The notes under the pieces are model-generated. The model was not told where the DNA came from and did no database searches. It worked only from the letters and a program-made list of their open reading frames with translations. Both the position numbers and the translations under genes were made by a program. A stretch of DNA of 64,000 nt from Phragmites australis (Eukaryota > Streptophyta > Magnoliopsida > Poales > Poaceae). Where the stretch lies: positions 18,979,501 through 19,043,500 of the forward strand of contig NC_084942.1 in NCBI RefSeq assembly GCF_958298935.1, read 5' to 3'. Of this stretch, positions 23,440 to 36,112 are shown in pieces (the first letter of the stretch is position 1; each line of letters opens with the position of its first letter).

Positions 23440-26400
23440 TCTTCTGGTTCTACTACTCTCTCCTTTATCACTGAGAGACCACATTTTATGCAGTCAGATA
23501 TTTCTCCTTAGATTCTTGACTCAGGAACATATTTTTATATGACTTCTGATTCTTTCAGTCTGTCTTCATTTGATTATCTTGTTTCTTCTATTCGTGTCGT
23601 TACCGCTGATGGTACTTCTCTTTTTGTTGCCGGTCAGGGCACCCTTAGCACTTCTTCTTTTAGTGTTCCTTCTGTTGCTCATGTTCCCTAACTCACCACG
23701 CAGCTCATGTTAGCTGGTTAGCTTACTAACCATGGTTATCATGTTATCCTAGATTCTGACTCTTGCTGTGTTCAGGATTGTAGCACGAGTGCTCTGGCTG
23801 GTTGGTACTGGCCCCCGCTGCCACGATTCTTAGGGTCTATGGGAGCTTGACTGGCTTCGTCTTCGTTCTGCTTTCGCCGCTAGTCTCTCTGCTTCCTCGA
23901 CTACTGGCTCCTTCTAGTAGTGGTATTATTGTCTTGATCATGTTTATTGGTCACATCTATCTTCATTAATTCATCGTGATCTTTTAGGGCCTGTCTCAGA
24001 AGATACATCCTTAGATTGTCAGGGTTGTAAGCTTGGTAAACAGATTCATCTTCCTTATCCTCATAGTGAGTTAGTCTCTCAGTGTCCTTTTGATATTGTT
24101 CACTCAGATGTTTGGGGTCTGGCTCCCTTTATTTTGAAAGGGGGTCATAGTTGCTATAGTATCTTTATAGATGATTTCTCTAGTCACTTCCGTCGTCTTG
24201 GCAGTGGGCTTCTGTCGTTGTGGCGTAGTCACCGAAGCCACGCGACAACCTAGCGGTCACTGCTGTGATGAGCTTCTCCGTCCTCATGGTTGTCTTCATC
24301 GTGCTCCACCGAGTTGCCCTGTGTGCCACCGCTCTGATCAGCTGTCTGATCCGGATCTTCATGTTCGAGGATCTTCTCCTGTTGGCATCTTTCAAGATCT
24401 GGATTGCATGAGTCGCCTGCTGGCTGGCCGCTCGTGTCGAAGCTCACGGATCTTGCTTGTTGTTGTGTGCTGCTGCTCTACTGCTCTTATGGTCTGGTAG
24501 GCGGCTTCATGGTGGACATTGGGATGTCGATCTCATGCATATTGTTGCTTTACCGCTGCTTCTATTTGCACCTTGCATGCAGTCGGCTGTGTGGTGTGCT
24601 GCTACGTGCTAGCTTTTCCTTTGTTGTTGTTGCTGTTGTTGTTGTGCTACATGTTGTATGGTTCTGCTGCTGTTGTTCTAGGTGTTGTATGGTATTGCTG
24701 CTTGTGTCTGCTCTTGCTAGTCATGGAGTTTTCAACGTCGTTGCTAGTATCTCTATTTTTCTTTAGAGTCTTTGCTTCCGCTGCATCCATCCAAGTATCA
24801 GTCTCTATTTGAGTTCGTCTATGCCACACGAGTCTACATATTCCTTAGTTAATTTGTCATTTTCTTTTGTGGTTAGCTAAATTGTGTCTATGTTTAGATA
24901 ATTGTTTCTTGTTGTTATTGATACAACTTAGCCATCTAGATCTTTAGCTTTAGTGACAACTTCGTTTGTTGTCTTGCTATTCGTCATTTTGGTCTAGGTC
25001 ATTCTTGTGTAATCTTGGTCTTTCCATAGCTCTAGTGACAACTTATGTCTATTGTCTTGCTACTTCTCATCGCTTTGATACGATTCTCGACTAGAGATAT
25101 TCTTTGTTGTCATCATCACGACTCTACTCTTGTGCTTTATTTTGTACTTCTTCGGCTTGATTCGACAGGATCACAAAACTTCACTCTACGACGACTTTGT
25201 AGAGACATATTTTGGATGTATTAGTCTAAGTTTATTGCTTAGTGTCACTTCTTTCAAATGCAACGCTATTGGATAGGTCTTGCATTTAAGGGGGAGGGGA
25301 TATTAGGAATATACAGTCCTTATCCATTACGTATAGATTAGATTACTAGAGTCCTTATCTTGTACTCCTTCTAACAATTTGGACTTATTTCATGTCTTCT
25401 CATAGTGAGGTGTTATCTATATGTAAACGCTTTGCCACTATGATTTGCACTCAGCTGACACTTCTATTTGTGTTTTTCGTGCTGACTCTGCTGGTGAATT
25501 TCTTACTAGGCATCTTCATTTCTTTCTTGTTGAACAAGGTACGTTGTATCAATTCTCCTGTCCTAGAACTCATGCTCAGAATGGTGTTGCTGAGCGTAAG
25601 CATCATCATCTCCTTGAGACAACTCATGCGCTTATGATTGAGCCTCTTCTGTTCCACCTCATTCTTGGGTTGAGACTATCTCCACCGCCGCGTACTTGGT
25701 CAATATCCAACCCTCATCTACTCTCAAGGGTGGGATTCCTTTTGAGCGTCTATGTGGACACCTTCCTGACTACTCCTTTCTTCATCTTTTTGATTGTGTT
25801 TGTTACGTTCTCCCCCCCCCCCCCGTGAACGTCCCAAACTAACTGCTCAATCTGTTGAGTGTGTCTTTATTGGTTACAGTGTTGGGCATAAGGGTTATAG
25901 GTGTTGGGACCCTATTGCTCGCTGGATGCATATTTCTCGGGATATTACTTTTGATAAGTCTCGCCCTTTCTATCCTCGGACCTCTTCTTCCAATTCTTCA
26001 GCTTTCTTAGTCGAGCCACTATCTTTTCTCACTTCTCCTGCTACACCCATCATGGTTTCTTCTTCTCTTCCCCGGGCACCATTGGCGCCTCCTCCTATTG
26101 TGCCTTCTTCGGTGCCCTCCACGCCTTCAGACTCCACCTCACTCCTCCTCATTCTGGTCTTGTTGAGCCTTTTTTCTTTCCACTATACTCATCGTTTCCG
26201 TACTTCCTTACATCCTATTGTGCCGCTTTCTGAGAGCCATCTCCTTCTGGTGATTTAGTTCCTTCATCTTCTACTCGCTATTCTCTTCATGATCACCATT
26301 TGATTTGACCTCTTGATCGCTTTGGCTTTGTTGGTGTTGTTTCTGCCGAGCAATCTTCTTATCATGATGTTGTTGTTCATCAAGAATAGCAGCATGCGAT

Positions 26401-27860
26401 GCAGAGGAGCTTGTTGCTCTTGATCGCACCGGCACATGGGATCTTATTCCTCTTACTACACATATTTGTCCTATCACGTGCAAGTGGGTCTATAATGTTA
26501 AGACTCACTCTGATGGTTCTCTTGATCATTATAAGGATTGTCTTGTCGCTCATGGTTTCCAGCAGGAGCATGGTCGTGACTATGATGAGACTTTTGCTCC
26601 GATGATCCACATGACTATAGTGCACATTCTTCTTCTTGTTGCATCTGTACGTCACTGGTCTATCTCCCAGCTTGATGTCAAGAATGCTTTTCTTAATGGT
26701 GAGTTGCGTGCGGAGGTCTACATGCACCTACCATCTGGGTATTCTATTCCTGAGGGTATAGTTTGTCATCTCCGTTGCTCTCTCTTTGGCCTTAAGCAAG
26801 CCCCTCGGGCTTGATTTGAGCGTTTTTCTTTTGTGATCATTGTTGTTGGTTTCTCTGCTAGTGCTTATGATCCTGCACTCTTTGCTCACACTTTCCGTCG
26901 TGGTAGAACTTTTCTTCTCTTGTACGCTGATGGCATGATCATTACAGGAGATGATTCTAAGTATATTGCCTTTGTGAAGGATCGTCTCAATGAGCAGTTT
27001 CTTATATCCGATCTTGGCCCTCTTCGCTACTTTCTTGGGATTGAGATTTATTCTACTTCTAAGGGCTTCTTTTTGTTCCAAGAGAAGTATATTCAGGATC
27101 TTCTTCATCATACTTCTCTCACTAATGAGCACACTGTTGAGACTCCCATGGAGCTTAATCTTTAGCTTCGGTCTACTGATGGAGAGCCTCTTGTTGATAC
27201 CACTCGCTACCGTCATCTAGTTGGGAGTATTGTTTACCTTGGTATCACTCGTCCTAACATTTCTCATGTAGTGCACACCCTCAGTCAATTCGTTTATGCT
27301 CCCACCTAGCTCCACTATAGTCATCTCCTGCGTGTTTTACGCTATCTTCGTGGGACTATCTCTCATCGTTTCTTTTTTCACGCTCCAGCTCTTTACATCT
27401 TCATGCTTATTCTAATGCTATTTGGGCTAGTGATCCTTCTAATCGTGAGTCTATTTTTGCCTACTATGTTTTCCTTAGTTTGGAAGATTAAAAAGCAGAC
27501 TGTAGTTTCTAGTTCTAGTGCAGAGGCTGAGTTGCGGGCTATGACATTGTTGACAACGGAGCTCAGTTGATTACGGTGGTTACTTGATGATTTTGGTGTT
27601 TCTTATCCTGAACCTACTCCTCTTTACTCAGGCAGTACATGTGCTATTAGTATTGCTCACGATCCAGTGAAGCATGAGCTTACTAAGCATATTGGTATTG
27701 ATGCTTCTTACACACGCACACATATATAGGATGAGGTGATTGCTCTTCAGTATATTCCTTCTGAGCTTCAGTTGGTTGATTTCTCCACGAAGCCACATAG
27801 TATAACTCAGCACAAGTTCTATCTCTTCAAACTTAGTGTGGTTGGTCCCTCATGAGTTTG
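23440..27860 (+). pseudogene. Broken Copia pol (protease, integrase, RT, RNase H)
   Basis: Domains appear in the usual Copia order on the + strand. The aspartic protease region is near 23510 (LDSGTYFYM). A GAG-pre-integrase/integrase N-terminal stretch with SDVWG lies near 24100. The integrase end is near 25550 (HAQNGVAERKHHH). Reverse transcriptase spans 26400-27160, with QLDVKNAFLNGEL and LLYADGMIITGDD; the usual YVDD catalytic centre reads YADG, so it is dead. RNase H is near 27520-27780 (SSSAEAELRAM, KHELTKHIG). Many stops and frameshifts are present, and a separate insertion splits the integrase at about 24190-25376. The 5' LTR and gag are missing; the left side abuts the inverted LTR. 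Confidence 0.9.
24190..25376 (+). mobile_element. Nested non-autonomous LTR-type insertion in the Copia integrase
   Basis: The integrase reading stops after the DDFS codons at about 24181 and resumes at about 25377 with WTYFMSSHSE. In between is unrelated sequence. Its right end shows a purine tract (AGGGGGAGGGGA, to 25300) followed by TATTAGGAATATACAG...TTCTAACA at 25301-25376. This resembles a very short LTR preceded by a polypurine tract. No matching left LTR was found, so the insertion is truncated or diverged. Confidence 0.5.
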
Positions 27861-27868
27861 AGGGAGGG

Positions 27869-27996
27869 TGTTAGATATATATATTCCTCTGTGTAATATC
27901 TTCAGATTATAAGAAGTTTCTTGCATATTATCACCTGTACATGTATATATATACTGGCCTAGAGCCTCCACGGAATACAAGTTGCTATTCCTAATA
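27869..27996 (+). mobile_element. 3' LTR (128 bp) of the Copia element
   Basis: The sequence starts TGTTAGATATATATATTCC immediately after a polypurine tract (TTTGAGGGAGGG, 27857-27868) and ends GCTATTCCTAATA, a decayed form of the usual TAACA end. Very short LTRs of this kind are typical for one group of grass Copia elements. Confidence 0.75.
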
Positions 27997-28620
27997 GCAA
28001 GTACTACGGAATTTTGAGCTCTGATGTTGTGTCATGGTGACATATATCCCAGTGTGACATTTGTATGGTTCACCTTAGATTAGATTATCCTGATTTTTGA
28101 TCTCATAAGTGAATTTTGTGGTCCATCCCATTCTCATGCCTTTCGTAATCGTTATGATGTGCTTCAGTGTGTTTTTCTTTTTTGTTACTTTATTTTTACC
28201 ATGGTTTTATGAAGCTAAAGGGTTGTTTCAGCTTACAACATCTATATATGAAATGGACAACCAAAATGCATATGATCAATTTATTGCAATGATTAATTTT
28301 GAAATCTATCTGGTGCTCTTTGGAATACTTAGCTAAAATAATATATTTGAATATATACATACATGTATATATACATCAAATATATATTTCCTTGATTTTA
28401 TGTATGTTTAATAATTAGATTTTTTTTAAAAAAGGAGTGATTTTTTGCTATTTCCTAAATGCTAAAATACAGTATGTTAAATCTACACCATTTAAAGGGA
28501 ATCTCGTCCCCAAGATTCAAAGGTTTTGAGAAGAGATCAGAGAAAAACTATCTTCCATCAAATCTTCTTTTTGATCAACTATTACTCTAACGTGTGAAAA
28601 CTTTGTGATAGTTATCAAAT
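27997..28620. other. Spacer without recognised gene
   Basis: AT-rich DNA between the Copia 3' LTR and the Gypsy remnant. One short frame at 28109-28336 has hydrophobic segments but no homology that I recognise, and no promoter or splice support. Confidence 0.35.
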
Positions 28621-29476
28621 GTAACTTTTGTCCTTTTTAGCTAGATGAGCTGTCATATCCAAACTATCCAGGAGCTAACTTTTCTCCGGGTTTGAATTCT
28701 TTGTGCACTTGAGAGAATTTCCAGATGCCTTTATTCTCTGACATCAAAACATGGTCCTTTTCTTCGGGTGTTCTTATAGTTTTTTTTTGACAAAGCTGAC
28801 CACTTTAGGGTTCTCTTCAATCTTAGTCACTGGTCCTTCTATATCTTTAATTACTTGCGGGTTGGGAAGTTCTATAAAAGATAAGCTCTCTTATCCATAT
28901 AGTTCTCGCACTTATTTCAACTTGGATAATGCTCCATATTTTGAATGTGTGTACTACTGCTGTTATATTCCAATTTTTCAAGGATGTGTTGCCTTATTGA
29001 TGGTCAAAAACTTCAATCCATGATTATAACTTGTCATTTCTTTCAAGAGCTGTAGAGTTTTCTAGAAACACTACCCCTCTTAAAGAGGTTCCAACAAAAG
29101 GGTGTCCAAAAGATATTTGATACTTATTCTGAGTACATGGATTTCAAAATACTTTCACAGCTATCAGAGTTTTCATGATAGGAGATACTCTCCGAAGGGT
29201 GAACAAAGTACAATTCCAAGGTAAAGCCAAACATCAACTTAATTTGAACTAACTGGAGTATCCATTGAGACTGATATCCATTGATTCAGAGGTTTCTGGT
29301 TATGGGTATCCTTTCCAAGGACCTACATGATCTTTCATAGTTGTCCCGATTATTGAGGGTGATACTTCGATGATGTAGATTGGTGGTGTAGTTGATTACT
29401 TCTGCGGACAAACCTTTGCAAGGTGTCCTAAATCCTTGCAAATATAGCAGAGCTTTTGTGAGCCTTAAGCCTTGTA

Positions 29477-30244
29477 CTAGGATGCTTGTGGACAATTTGC
29501 CATGAAATGCCCAGGCTGCCTACAGTTGTAGCAGATCCTGTTGAGGTTTGGCGTCTTCAAAGTTCCTTGTTGCTGCATGTTTCCACTATCTTGATTGTAG
29601 GGAATTGGATTTGCTTGGTTAGAGGTTGATCTTAGGGTTCCATTCTGCATAGTCGTTTGGTTTTCTAACTTTCGTCTAGAATTATGCATAGCCTCTAACA
29701 ATGATAGTCTTCGCGCACTAAGTTTTATCTTGTTCTTGGTTTTGCGGTCTTGGCTAGCATTCCCTAGAAGCAGAGCTTGTCTGATATCCCTAAGTCCTTG
29801 AGCAATAGTTTGCATCAATTGGGTCTGATTAGCCATTATTGCGAGAAAGTCTCTAGCACTAGGTGCCAGTGCCATGTGCAGTTTATAATTGTTGTCCTGA
29901 TTTTCTTATTCCTTACTCAATTCCTGTCCATCAAGGACTTCCTGTATTTTTGGATTGCTTTCAGTGCCTCGAATGTCTTCTTCAGTTGGTTTGACATTGG
30001 CGCCTATCTGATTGATGTTGTTTTGTACAGACTTTGTCGGTGGGCTACCTCCATTTTTCAGTACTGTTGCCAGGCTTTTAAGTCCTAGGTGTTGATCATC
30101 TTCGCTTGATTTCTCTGACGACATATTCGGTAGTTTTTTATTCTTTGGGGATAGGATAGAAAACATAGGATGAGTTAAGATACAATTTAGGTAGATGTGT
30201 AATAAGATCACACAACCGAGAAACACACAACAAACAACCAACAA
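29477..30244 (-). pseudogene. Gypsy-type gag remnant
   Basis: Read on the minus strand, pieces of a gag reading frame run from about 30244 to 29477. They end in a zinc knuckle, CYNCRQPGHFMANC, with all CX2CX4HX4C residues intact. The preceding part is basic and Q/N-rich. A stop near 29876 separates two pieces. It lies downstream (minus strand) of an LTR and primer-binding site at 30547-31239, so the three belong to one element. Sequence at 28620-29470 may be more of its internal region, but I cannot align a protease or RT there. Confidence 0.75.
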
Positions 30245-30546
30245 GAGCCATCACTAGAATGCAATCACAATTAATTTTTCATCACTATAATACGATAGAG
30301 AATAGGGGTTAGGGTTCATACTTGACACAACTCCTTGTGCAAGCCCTAATCTTGTCAGGGTTCTCCACGTTAAGTTTTGAGAGGACGTGGGTAAAGAGAA
30401 ATCCAACAAGTTTTGTAACAGAGTGCCAAGGCAATGTAAGAGCAATAAGATGTAGATAGGGTAAGTAAGAGTTTTTCTTTAAATAGTTTGTAATAAAACA
30501 AGTATAAATAACATTCATGCTAAGGTCACGACCTACAGTCAAGTAT

Positions 30547-30559
30547 GACTTTGATACCA
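30547..30559 (-). other. Primer-binding site of the Gypsy remnant
   Basis: On the minus strand TGGTATCAAAGTC lies five bases after the LTR end. It resembles the initiator-methionine tRNA complement used by most plant LTR retrotransposons. Confidence 0.65.
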
Positions 30560-30564
30560 CTCTA

Positions 30565-31239
30565 TGAGGACCCCGACCTCGGGTTTCCCTGTGCCTTCTG
30601 TATCAGTCCCTAGATCAAGTAGTTTATATGCGCAGAATTATCTAAAATGATATCGAACACATATAGAAATAAAATAATTACCTGAAAGGGGATAAAAGAT
30701 AGTATTGTGGATAAGGATCCACGGTAGACCACAAAGACAGAAGAGCCTACAATGGAGCGGAGTGAAATAAAGCGGACAACCCCATCCCGAGAGGAAGACG
30801 ATGGGGCCTGACAGGTGGGGTCCATGTGACAGTGAGCGCGAGAGGGAGAGAGAGAAATGGGAGAGCGGTGCGGGGTTGGGGCAGGACGGCGTTAGCCCAG
30901 CGCGGAGGGAAACCGGGCGTGCGCGCAAAGCAGGCTAGGCTAGGAGGTGGGCCGAGGGAGAGGGGTCGAGCGTGATGATAAGCTAGAAGAGGGAGAGAAG
31001 AGAGAGATGGGTTGGGAGGGGTGAGGATTTCGGCATGAGGGAATTTATTCTTTTATTTTTTTTCTTCCTTCTCTACTTTCTGATCCTTTTCTAATTAATT
31101 ACTATACAGCTAAACATTTTATTTAACTGATTTATTTAATTAGGAAAACACTGGTAAAAGGGTCAACAAAGCCGATTTATTATTTATTTTCTTTAGAGAT
31201 TTTTACATTGGTTATTTTCTAGGAAATTGGGTTGTTACA
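30565..31239 (-). mobile_element. 5' LTR (675 bp) of the Gypsy remnant
   Basis: Read on the minus strand it begins TGTAACAACCCAATTTCC (31239) and ends GGTCGGGGTCCTCA (30565), giving TG...CA ends. It is followed by a primer-binding site and gag. The central part (about 30770-31020) is GC- and purine-rich. No second LTR is visible in the window. Confidence 0.75.
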
Positions 31240-31918
31240 TGATCAGAGCTCAGCCGATCCGGCAGAATTGATCGTTCGAACAGGGGATGTAGAAATTTGT
31301 AGATAGATGCCATTGCTGAATAGATGTTGAAATCGATAAATCGTTTAATACCCATGTCTATTAACTCCATCGGATAACAGGAGCCTCCTGACCACTGGCA
31401 TTAGAAACTCCAGTGCCTTGATCCTATACTGTTTCGATACGCTAATCTGTGCTTACCATGACGCACACGACGGCGTGCATTGTAGCACAAGACCTAGAAA
31501 GTCCAATATGAAAATGGACGGTTCAGATTACGTGCAGTTGTAGAAACTGCACATGACCTCCGTCAGCTAGCTTCTAGCTACGAAGTGTTTGCTCGAGATT
31601 CATCATACACAGCGTAAATTATCAGCGGCTAGCATTCATTTTCAGTCCACAAGCAGAGCTGAAGACGCGCAATCATATCAAAATGTTCTTTCAAGAAAAA
31701 TAAACTTTCCTAATTAAAGGTCCTTTGGGTTAAGGCTCCGACAAAGAAACAGAAAGTAATAACCAAAATTACAGGTCCATGCTTGCTGATGCTCTCTTCG
31801 TTACAGTTCATGGTGCGGTGAGTAAATGTAACTTCGAAGCTTGCTCTTAGCTCACGCTATCAAGTGTTCCTCCAGGTAAACTGACCAGCTACACCGAAAA
31901 CAGCGACTTATGAATCGA
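31240..31918. other. Intergenic DNA and 3' flank of TRAP-beta
   Basis: No gene is supported. The right-hand part is presumably the 3' untranslated region of the minus-strand TRAP-beta gene. Confidence 0.4.
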
Positions 31919-34900
31919 TCAACGTCTCTTCTTGCTTGCCTTTCCACTGTTTTTTGATGGGCTTGCGACCAGGTAGATAAATGCTCCAACAAACGAAACA
32001 ACAGACACCAGTGCCCCGTATTTCGCCACGAGCCTCTGCATGGATAACAATTTCTTAGTATCCAGCTCCCATGAATGTTAAAAATCACTTTAAAGCAGCT
32101 TATTGAGATGGACTAGGAAAATTGATCCAAGACGAAGAAAAGAAAGAAATTACCTTAGCCTGAACATAATATGAGAGCAAATCCAGATTTCCACAAGTGG
32201 GTGCCAGCACCAGAAACAGCATGCAAACATTAGTATCAGAAAGAGATAAAGTAGTATGTGAATGGAATGACACGATTACTTACCCATTCAAACTTCTTTT
32301 CTGGAAGTCTCTCAGCAAGAATATCCAGTGGAAAGATGGGAGTGGAATAGGCCTCCTTCAACATAGAAAAATATCGATTTAGCAAAAAGGTGCTGAGAAA
32401 TAGCAAAGGAAAAAAAAGAGAGAGGATAATACAAGATGCACAGCATAAGAAACACTACTGAAAAATGTACAGTAGATGTAAAAGACGAAACCTGAAGTGC
32501 AGTCTTTGTGGGAACACGGTATGTAATAATAGCTGGTGAACCCTGGAACCTTCCCTGTGCTTTGGTCTCCAGGACAAATGTATGAGAAGCAGTGGCACCA
32601 CTAAAAGGGTAAAAGTAATGAAGTTATTTTCTGCAATATTGTACATGGACACACTTAAAACAGAGAAATGCATTACGAAATGTACTCACGGGTCAAGCCT
32701 TTCCAATGTCTTCGATTTCTCTCCAGAGACAAGTTCAAACGCTTCCGTTGGCCAAGAGTCATCATTAATGGTCACATCATAGGCAGTTCTGCAATAAGTT
32801 TTACAATAAGTCGATGCAGATGACTATGAAAAATATTTGGATATTGTCTTGCCATCATATGACTGAGAAAGGAATCTAAGTGAAGTACAAAAATAATGAT
32901 AGGTTTTGGCCATGCAAGTAGGCAATGCGCTTTCAGAGATAAAAAAAAAAAGACAATCAAAATAATATATGGTACGATGGTCAACCTAATGGCATAGCAA
33001 AACCAATCCAGAAGCTAACTTCATTTTAGATCCTCAAAGTCGAAGAAGCACATCCTGTGAATTGTAACACATGACACATGGTTCACCCTTATCCGGTCTA
33101 AAGCTGATATCAGAGCGACATAGCCAAGTAGGAAATGGTAATTTAGAGCTTCCTTGTCTGATGAGTTCCCTCTTGGCTACTACTGATCTTCAGAATGAGT
33201 CAAATATTCCAAACTTGAATCTACCAGTAACCCATATTCTTTATATACTGAGTACTGGTGGCATAGTTTGTGTGCAGCTTAACTTTTTTATTTATTTCTA
33301 CTTTTCCCTGTAAAAGACCTTCATTTTTTTACTTTCAACATCGTGGGATGCTGCATTTGGCTGGCGTGAGAAGTTTGTTTGTTGCAGGGAAATATTCATA
33401 AAGACTTGCAATTAAATTTCAGAGAAATGGTTTGTTGTAATTAAAGGTGCAGCGCACTTGTAGAATTATCCAAGCCTTACTGATAGTGATAGAGCTAAGG
33501 TGTAATAATTTCAGAATTGAACTGGATAATCCTGCAATGACTATAAATCTAACAAAATAACCTGTGAAAGCCAACAAGTCTACTCCAAGCAGATTGCATA
33601 TTCAAATTCAAACTAAAGCTCATCAAACATCATTGGAACTGTGGTACAACTACAAGAGAAAGCAGTAGCACATGGTGATGCCTTCACAAAACATTTATAT
33701 GCAGGACAAAGGGATTAACTTCACTATGCGCATTGACATGCAGCCAAAATTCTCATTTTTATAGGTGATGTAATATCTAACATAACCAATCAGTCAAATT
33801 ATAGGAGTGCTTAACTTGTAGATCTAGCCAGATAAACTATAAATTTGTGACACTACAGGATATAGCAAGATAGCTTTAGATTAGTAAAGGAACACAATCT
33901 GTGATGTCCCACACTAACAACTAGTAAACATAGAGTGCATGCTTCAAATTTAAAGGTACATCTGATCGCCTTAACCCTTAAGCAATTTTGTCTCATCAGG
34001 TCATCAGTTTTGCAGATAAATAGAAAGTGCATTCCCTTTTGGCCGTGCAGACCAAGGGACAAATGCTATTTAGTTCACAGGTAAATAAATAGACAATGCG
34101 CTAGTTTCTGCTTGAAAGCAATTACCAAGCTCTTGTGGGTTGACAGCATGTTTCGTAAAAAACCTTACAAATTATAATACCATTGACCGACCATCTGCTG
34201 AGATAACACCAAAAGATCTAGACTCTAGTAAGCTGTAGAGGTTTGGCAATTGACACGCTAGATTGTGTGATTTTCCACATGAAGTCTATGATCATGTGTT
34301 TCATGCTAAGTTGCCCTTGCTAGTTGTTTAGCTACATAAACAGAAGCATGCACCACATAAGCTAGAATAATTGATTAGTCCGCAGTTATGAATAACAAGC
34401 TCTAGATCTAGCAGTCAATTGAGAGCATGGGCAACATGATAGACGGGAAGGGGTGCTGGTTTGCTCCCGTTTCCAGCAGGGGTTTGGGGAGAATTGGGGA
34501 ATCTATGCGCAATTGAGCAGGTAGCGTAAACCCACAATAAATAAGTAAACTAAATCTCCGCACTGAGGTTTAAGAAGGAAACCTCACAAGACTCCGGATC
34601 CCCTGAACCCAAGACCCAGATCCAAGAGAAGGTAGTTTCAAAACTCCCAGATCCCCGGCTGCTGGTTGCAGGAATCAAGTAATACTACCACTAACAAAAA
34701 AATCGAGATCGGTGGTAGGGGGTGGTAGGGAGTGGTAGTACTGACGCGGATCCCTGGTTGTAGAGGTCGAGGGAGACGGCGAGGCGCTCGACGCCAGGCT
34801 TGGGGCGGGACAGCGCCACCTTCTTGTGCGCGACGATGAAGGGCGCGTCGGCCGCGGCGCCGCCGGAGGGGAGGGTCGCGGCGAGCCCGAGGAGGAGGGC

Positions 34901-34924
34901 CAAGAGCGCGAGGGACCGCGCCAT
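31919..34924 (-). CDS. Translocon-associated protein subunit beta (TRAP-beta/SSR2)
   Basis: There are six coding exons on the minus strand: 34924-34746, 32788-32690, 32600-32492, 32355-32284, 32159-32154 and 32035-31919. They total 582 nt, or 193 aa. All introns have GT/AG ends. The protein starts with a signal peptide (MARSLALLALLLGLAA, cleaved near residue 24). A luminal beta-sandwich domain follows (YNQGSATAYDV, ELVSGEKSKTLERLDPGATA, FQGSPAIITYRVP). After KKFEWAK-RLVAKYG there is one membrane helix at about 162-180 and a short basic tail ending KKRR. This is the domain order of TRAP-beta, which sits beside the Sec61 channel in the ER membrane and assists protein translocation. Exon 5 is only 6 nt (Ala-Lys). 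The splice site after exon 1 uses GTCAGT at 34745, which restores the conserved GSATAYDV reading. No damage is seen. Confidence 0.93.
32154..32159 (-). other. 6-nt microexon of TRAP-beta
   Basis: GCTAAG lies between TTATGTTCAG and GTAATTTC on the minus strand, so it has full acceptor and donor signals. Without it the flanking exons still join in frame, but the protein would lose the Ala-Lys between KKFEW and RLVAKYG. Confidence 0.85.
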
Positions 34925-36112
34925 AGTGCTTCGCCTTCGCCTCTCGCTAGGGTTCGGGCTTCACCTGAGTCGGGGGCGCAGCAGCGGAATGGATCTCGTC
35001 TCGCTCGCTCGCTCGCTCCTCTCTGGTAAGAGCCCAGGCGCGTGACGACGGCGTGAGGCTGCACGTGGGGCCCACCACGCAGGACCTCCCCATTCTCAGC
35101 GACTGCGTGAATTGCTTTGCCTTTCAGTTTCCGACGGGAAAGGCCGTAACTCATCTATATTCTCTTTATTTCGTTTCTTTTGCTGATTTTTTCTTTATTT
35201 TTATTTTCTTTATTTTTTTTATCTTCAACAGTTTTACTTAAAAAAAAATTGTGAAGAAAAAGAAGAGAATACCGTCTTGAAAGGAATGACTCTGAGAATT
35301 TCTTCGTGACGAAAATCCTGAAAGAAAACCGTAGGAGCGCTAAAGAGAACGAAAATTCTTTTACGACGAGAAATTCTGACGGCAATCCTGAAGGAAATCC
35401 TGACCGAAATCCTGATGAAAAACCGTTGAAGCGCTAAAGAGAACGAAAATCTCTTTACGATGAGAATTTCGTCCGTGACGGAAATTCTTTGGGCATAGTC
35501 TAAGAGCCGCATAGTTCCGCATAGGAAGGCGTTAAGGCTGGCTGGATCCAGTGAACTGTTGTCTAAGAGCTATTGGAGTACTGTCAAACACGACCTGACA
35601 ATCCGATATGAGTTTTTCATAAAGCTGAACTGATCACAATTATGGCCCAATAACATAGAGTGAGAAATTAAAATGACATCTCAGCTATTACGTCAACAGA
35701 GAACATGAACAACGAAATAACGAGGAGCATGGCCGACTATTAGCTTGCGTCCCCATGCTCTTCAACATATCGTTCACCGCCATTTCGAGAGGAACATGAA
35801 TCCAGACGGAGACACCATGCCTCAATAGCCCTCTAAAGATTGAACATAAACATGAACACGTCAATGTGATAGACCAACTTAATGCGCGCGACAACCAGAG
35901 TAGACGGCCGAATGCACGGCCACACATACAGATTGGTTGAGTTCGTGACAGCACCATCCCCACAGCAAAGCACAAGGCTGCCCATGGACGTCAGCTGCTT
36001 AAGCCCTTCGGTCTGGCGGCACCATAGCAAGGCATGTAAATTGGTGCTATCTTCTTTTGGAGCAACCAAACTAGGAGCATCAGAGAAAAGATGAAAGAAA
36101 CAAGGAGATCAC
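34925..36112. other. TRAP-beta upstream region with a duplicated motif
   Basis: The 5' untranslated region and promoter of TRAP-beta (minus strand) start here, with a GC-rich stretch to about 35060. At 35326 and 35420 there are two diverged copies of a word of about 55 bp (containing AGCGCTAAAGAGAACGAAAAT), about 94 bp apart. A frame at 35833-36069 (minus) is free of stops for 78 codons and could belong with the exon at 36113-36262, but this is speculative. Confidence 0.35.

Noticed and set aside
24404..24812. Long leucine/cysteine-rich frames
   Set aside because: They come from a T/G-rich low-complexity stretch inside the nested insertion, in two frames at once, without a domain.
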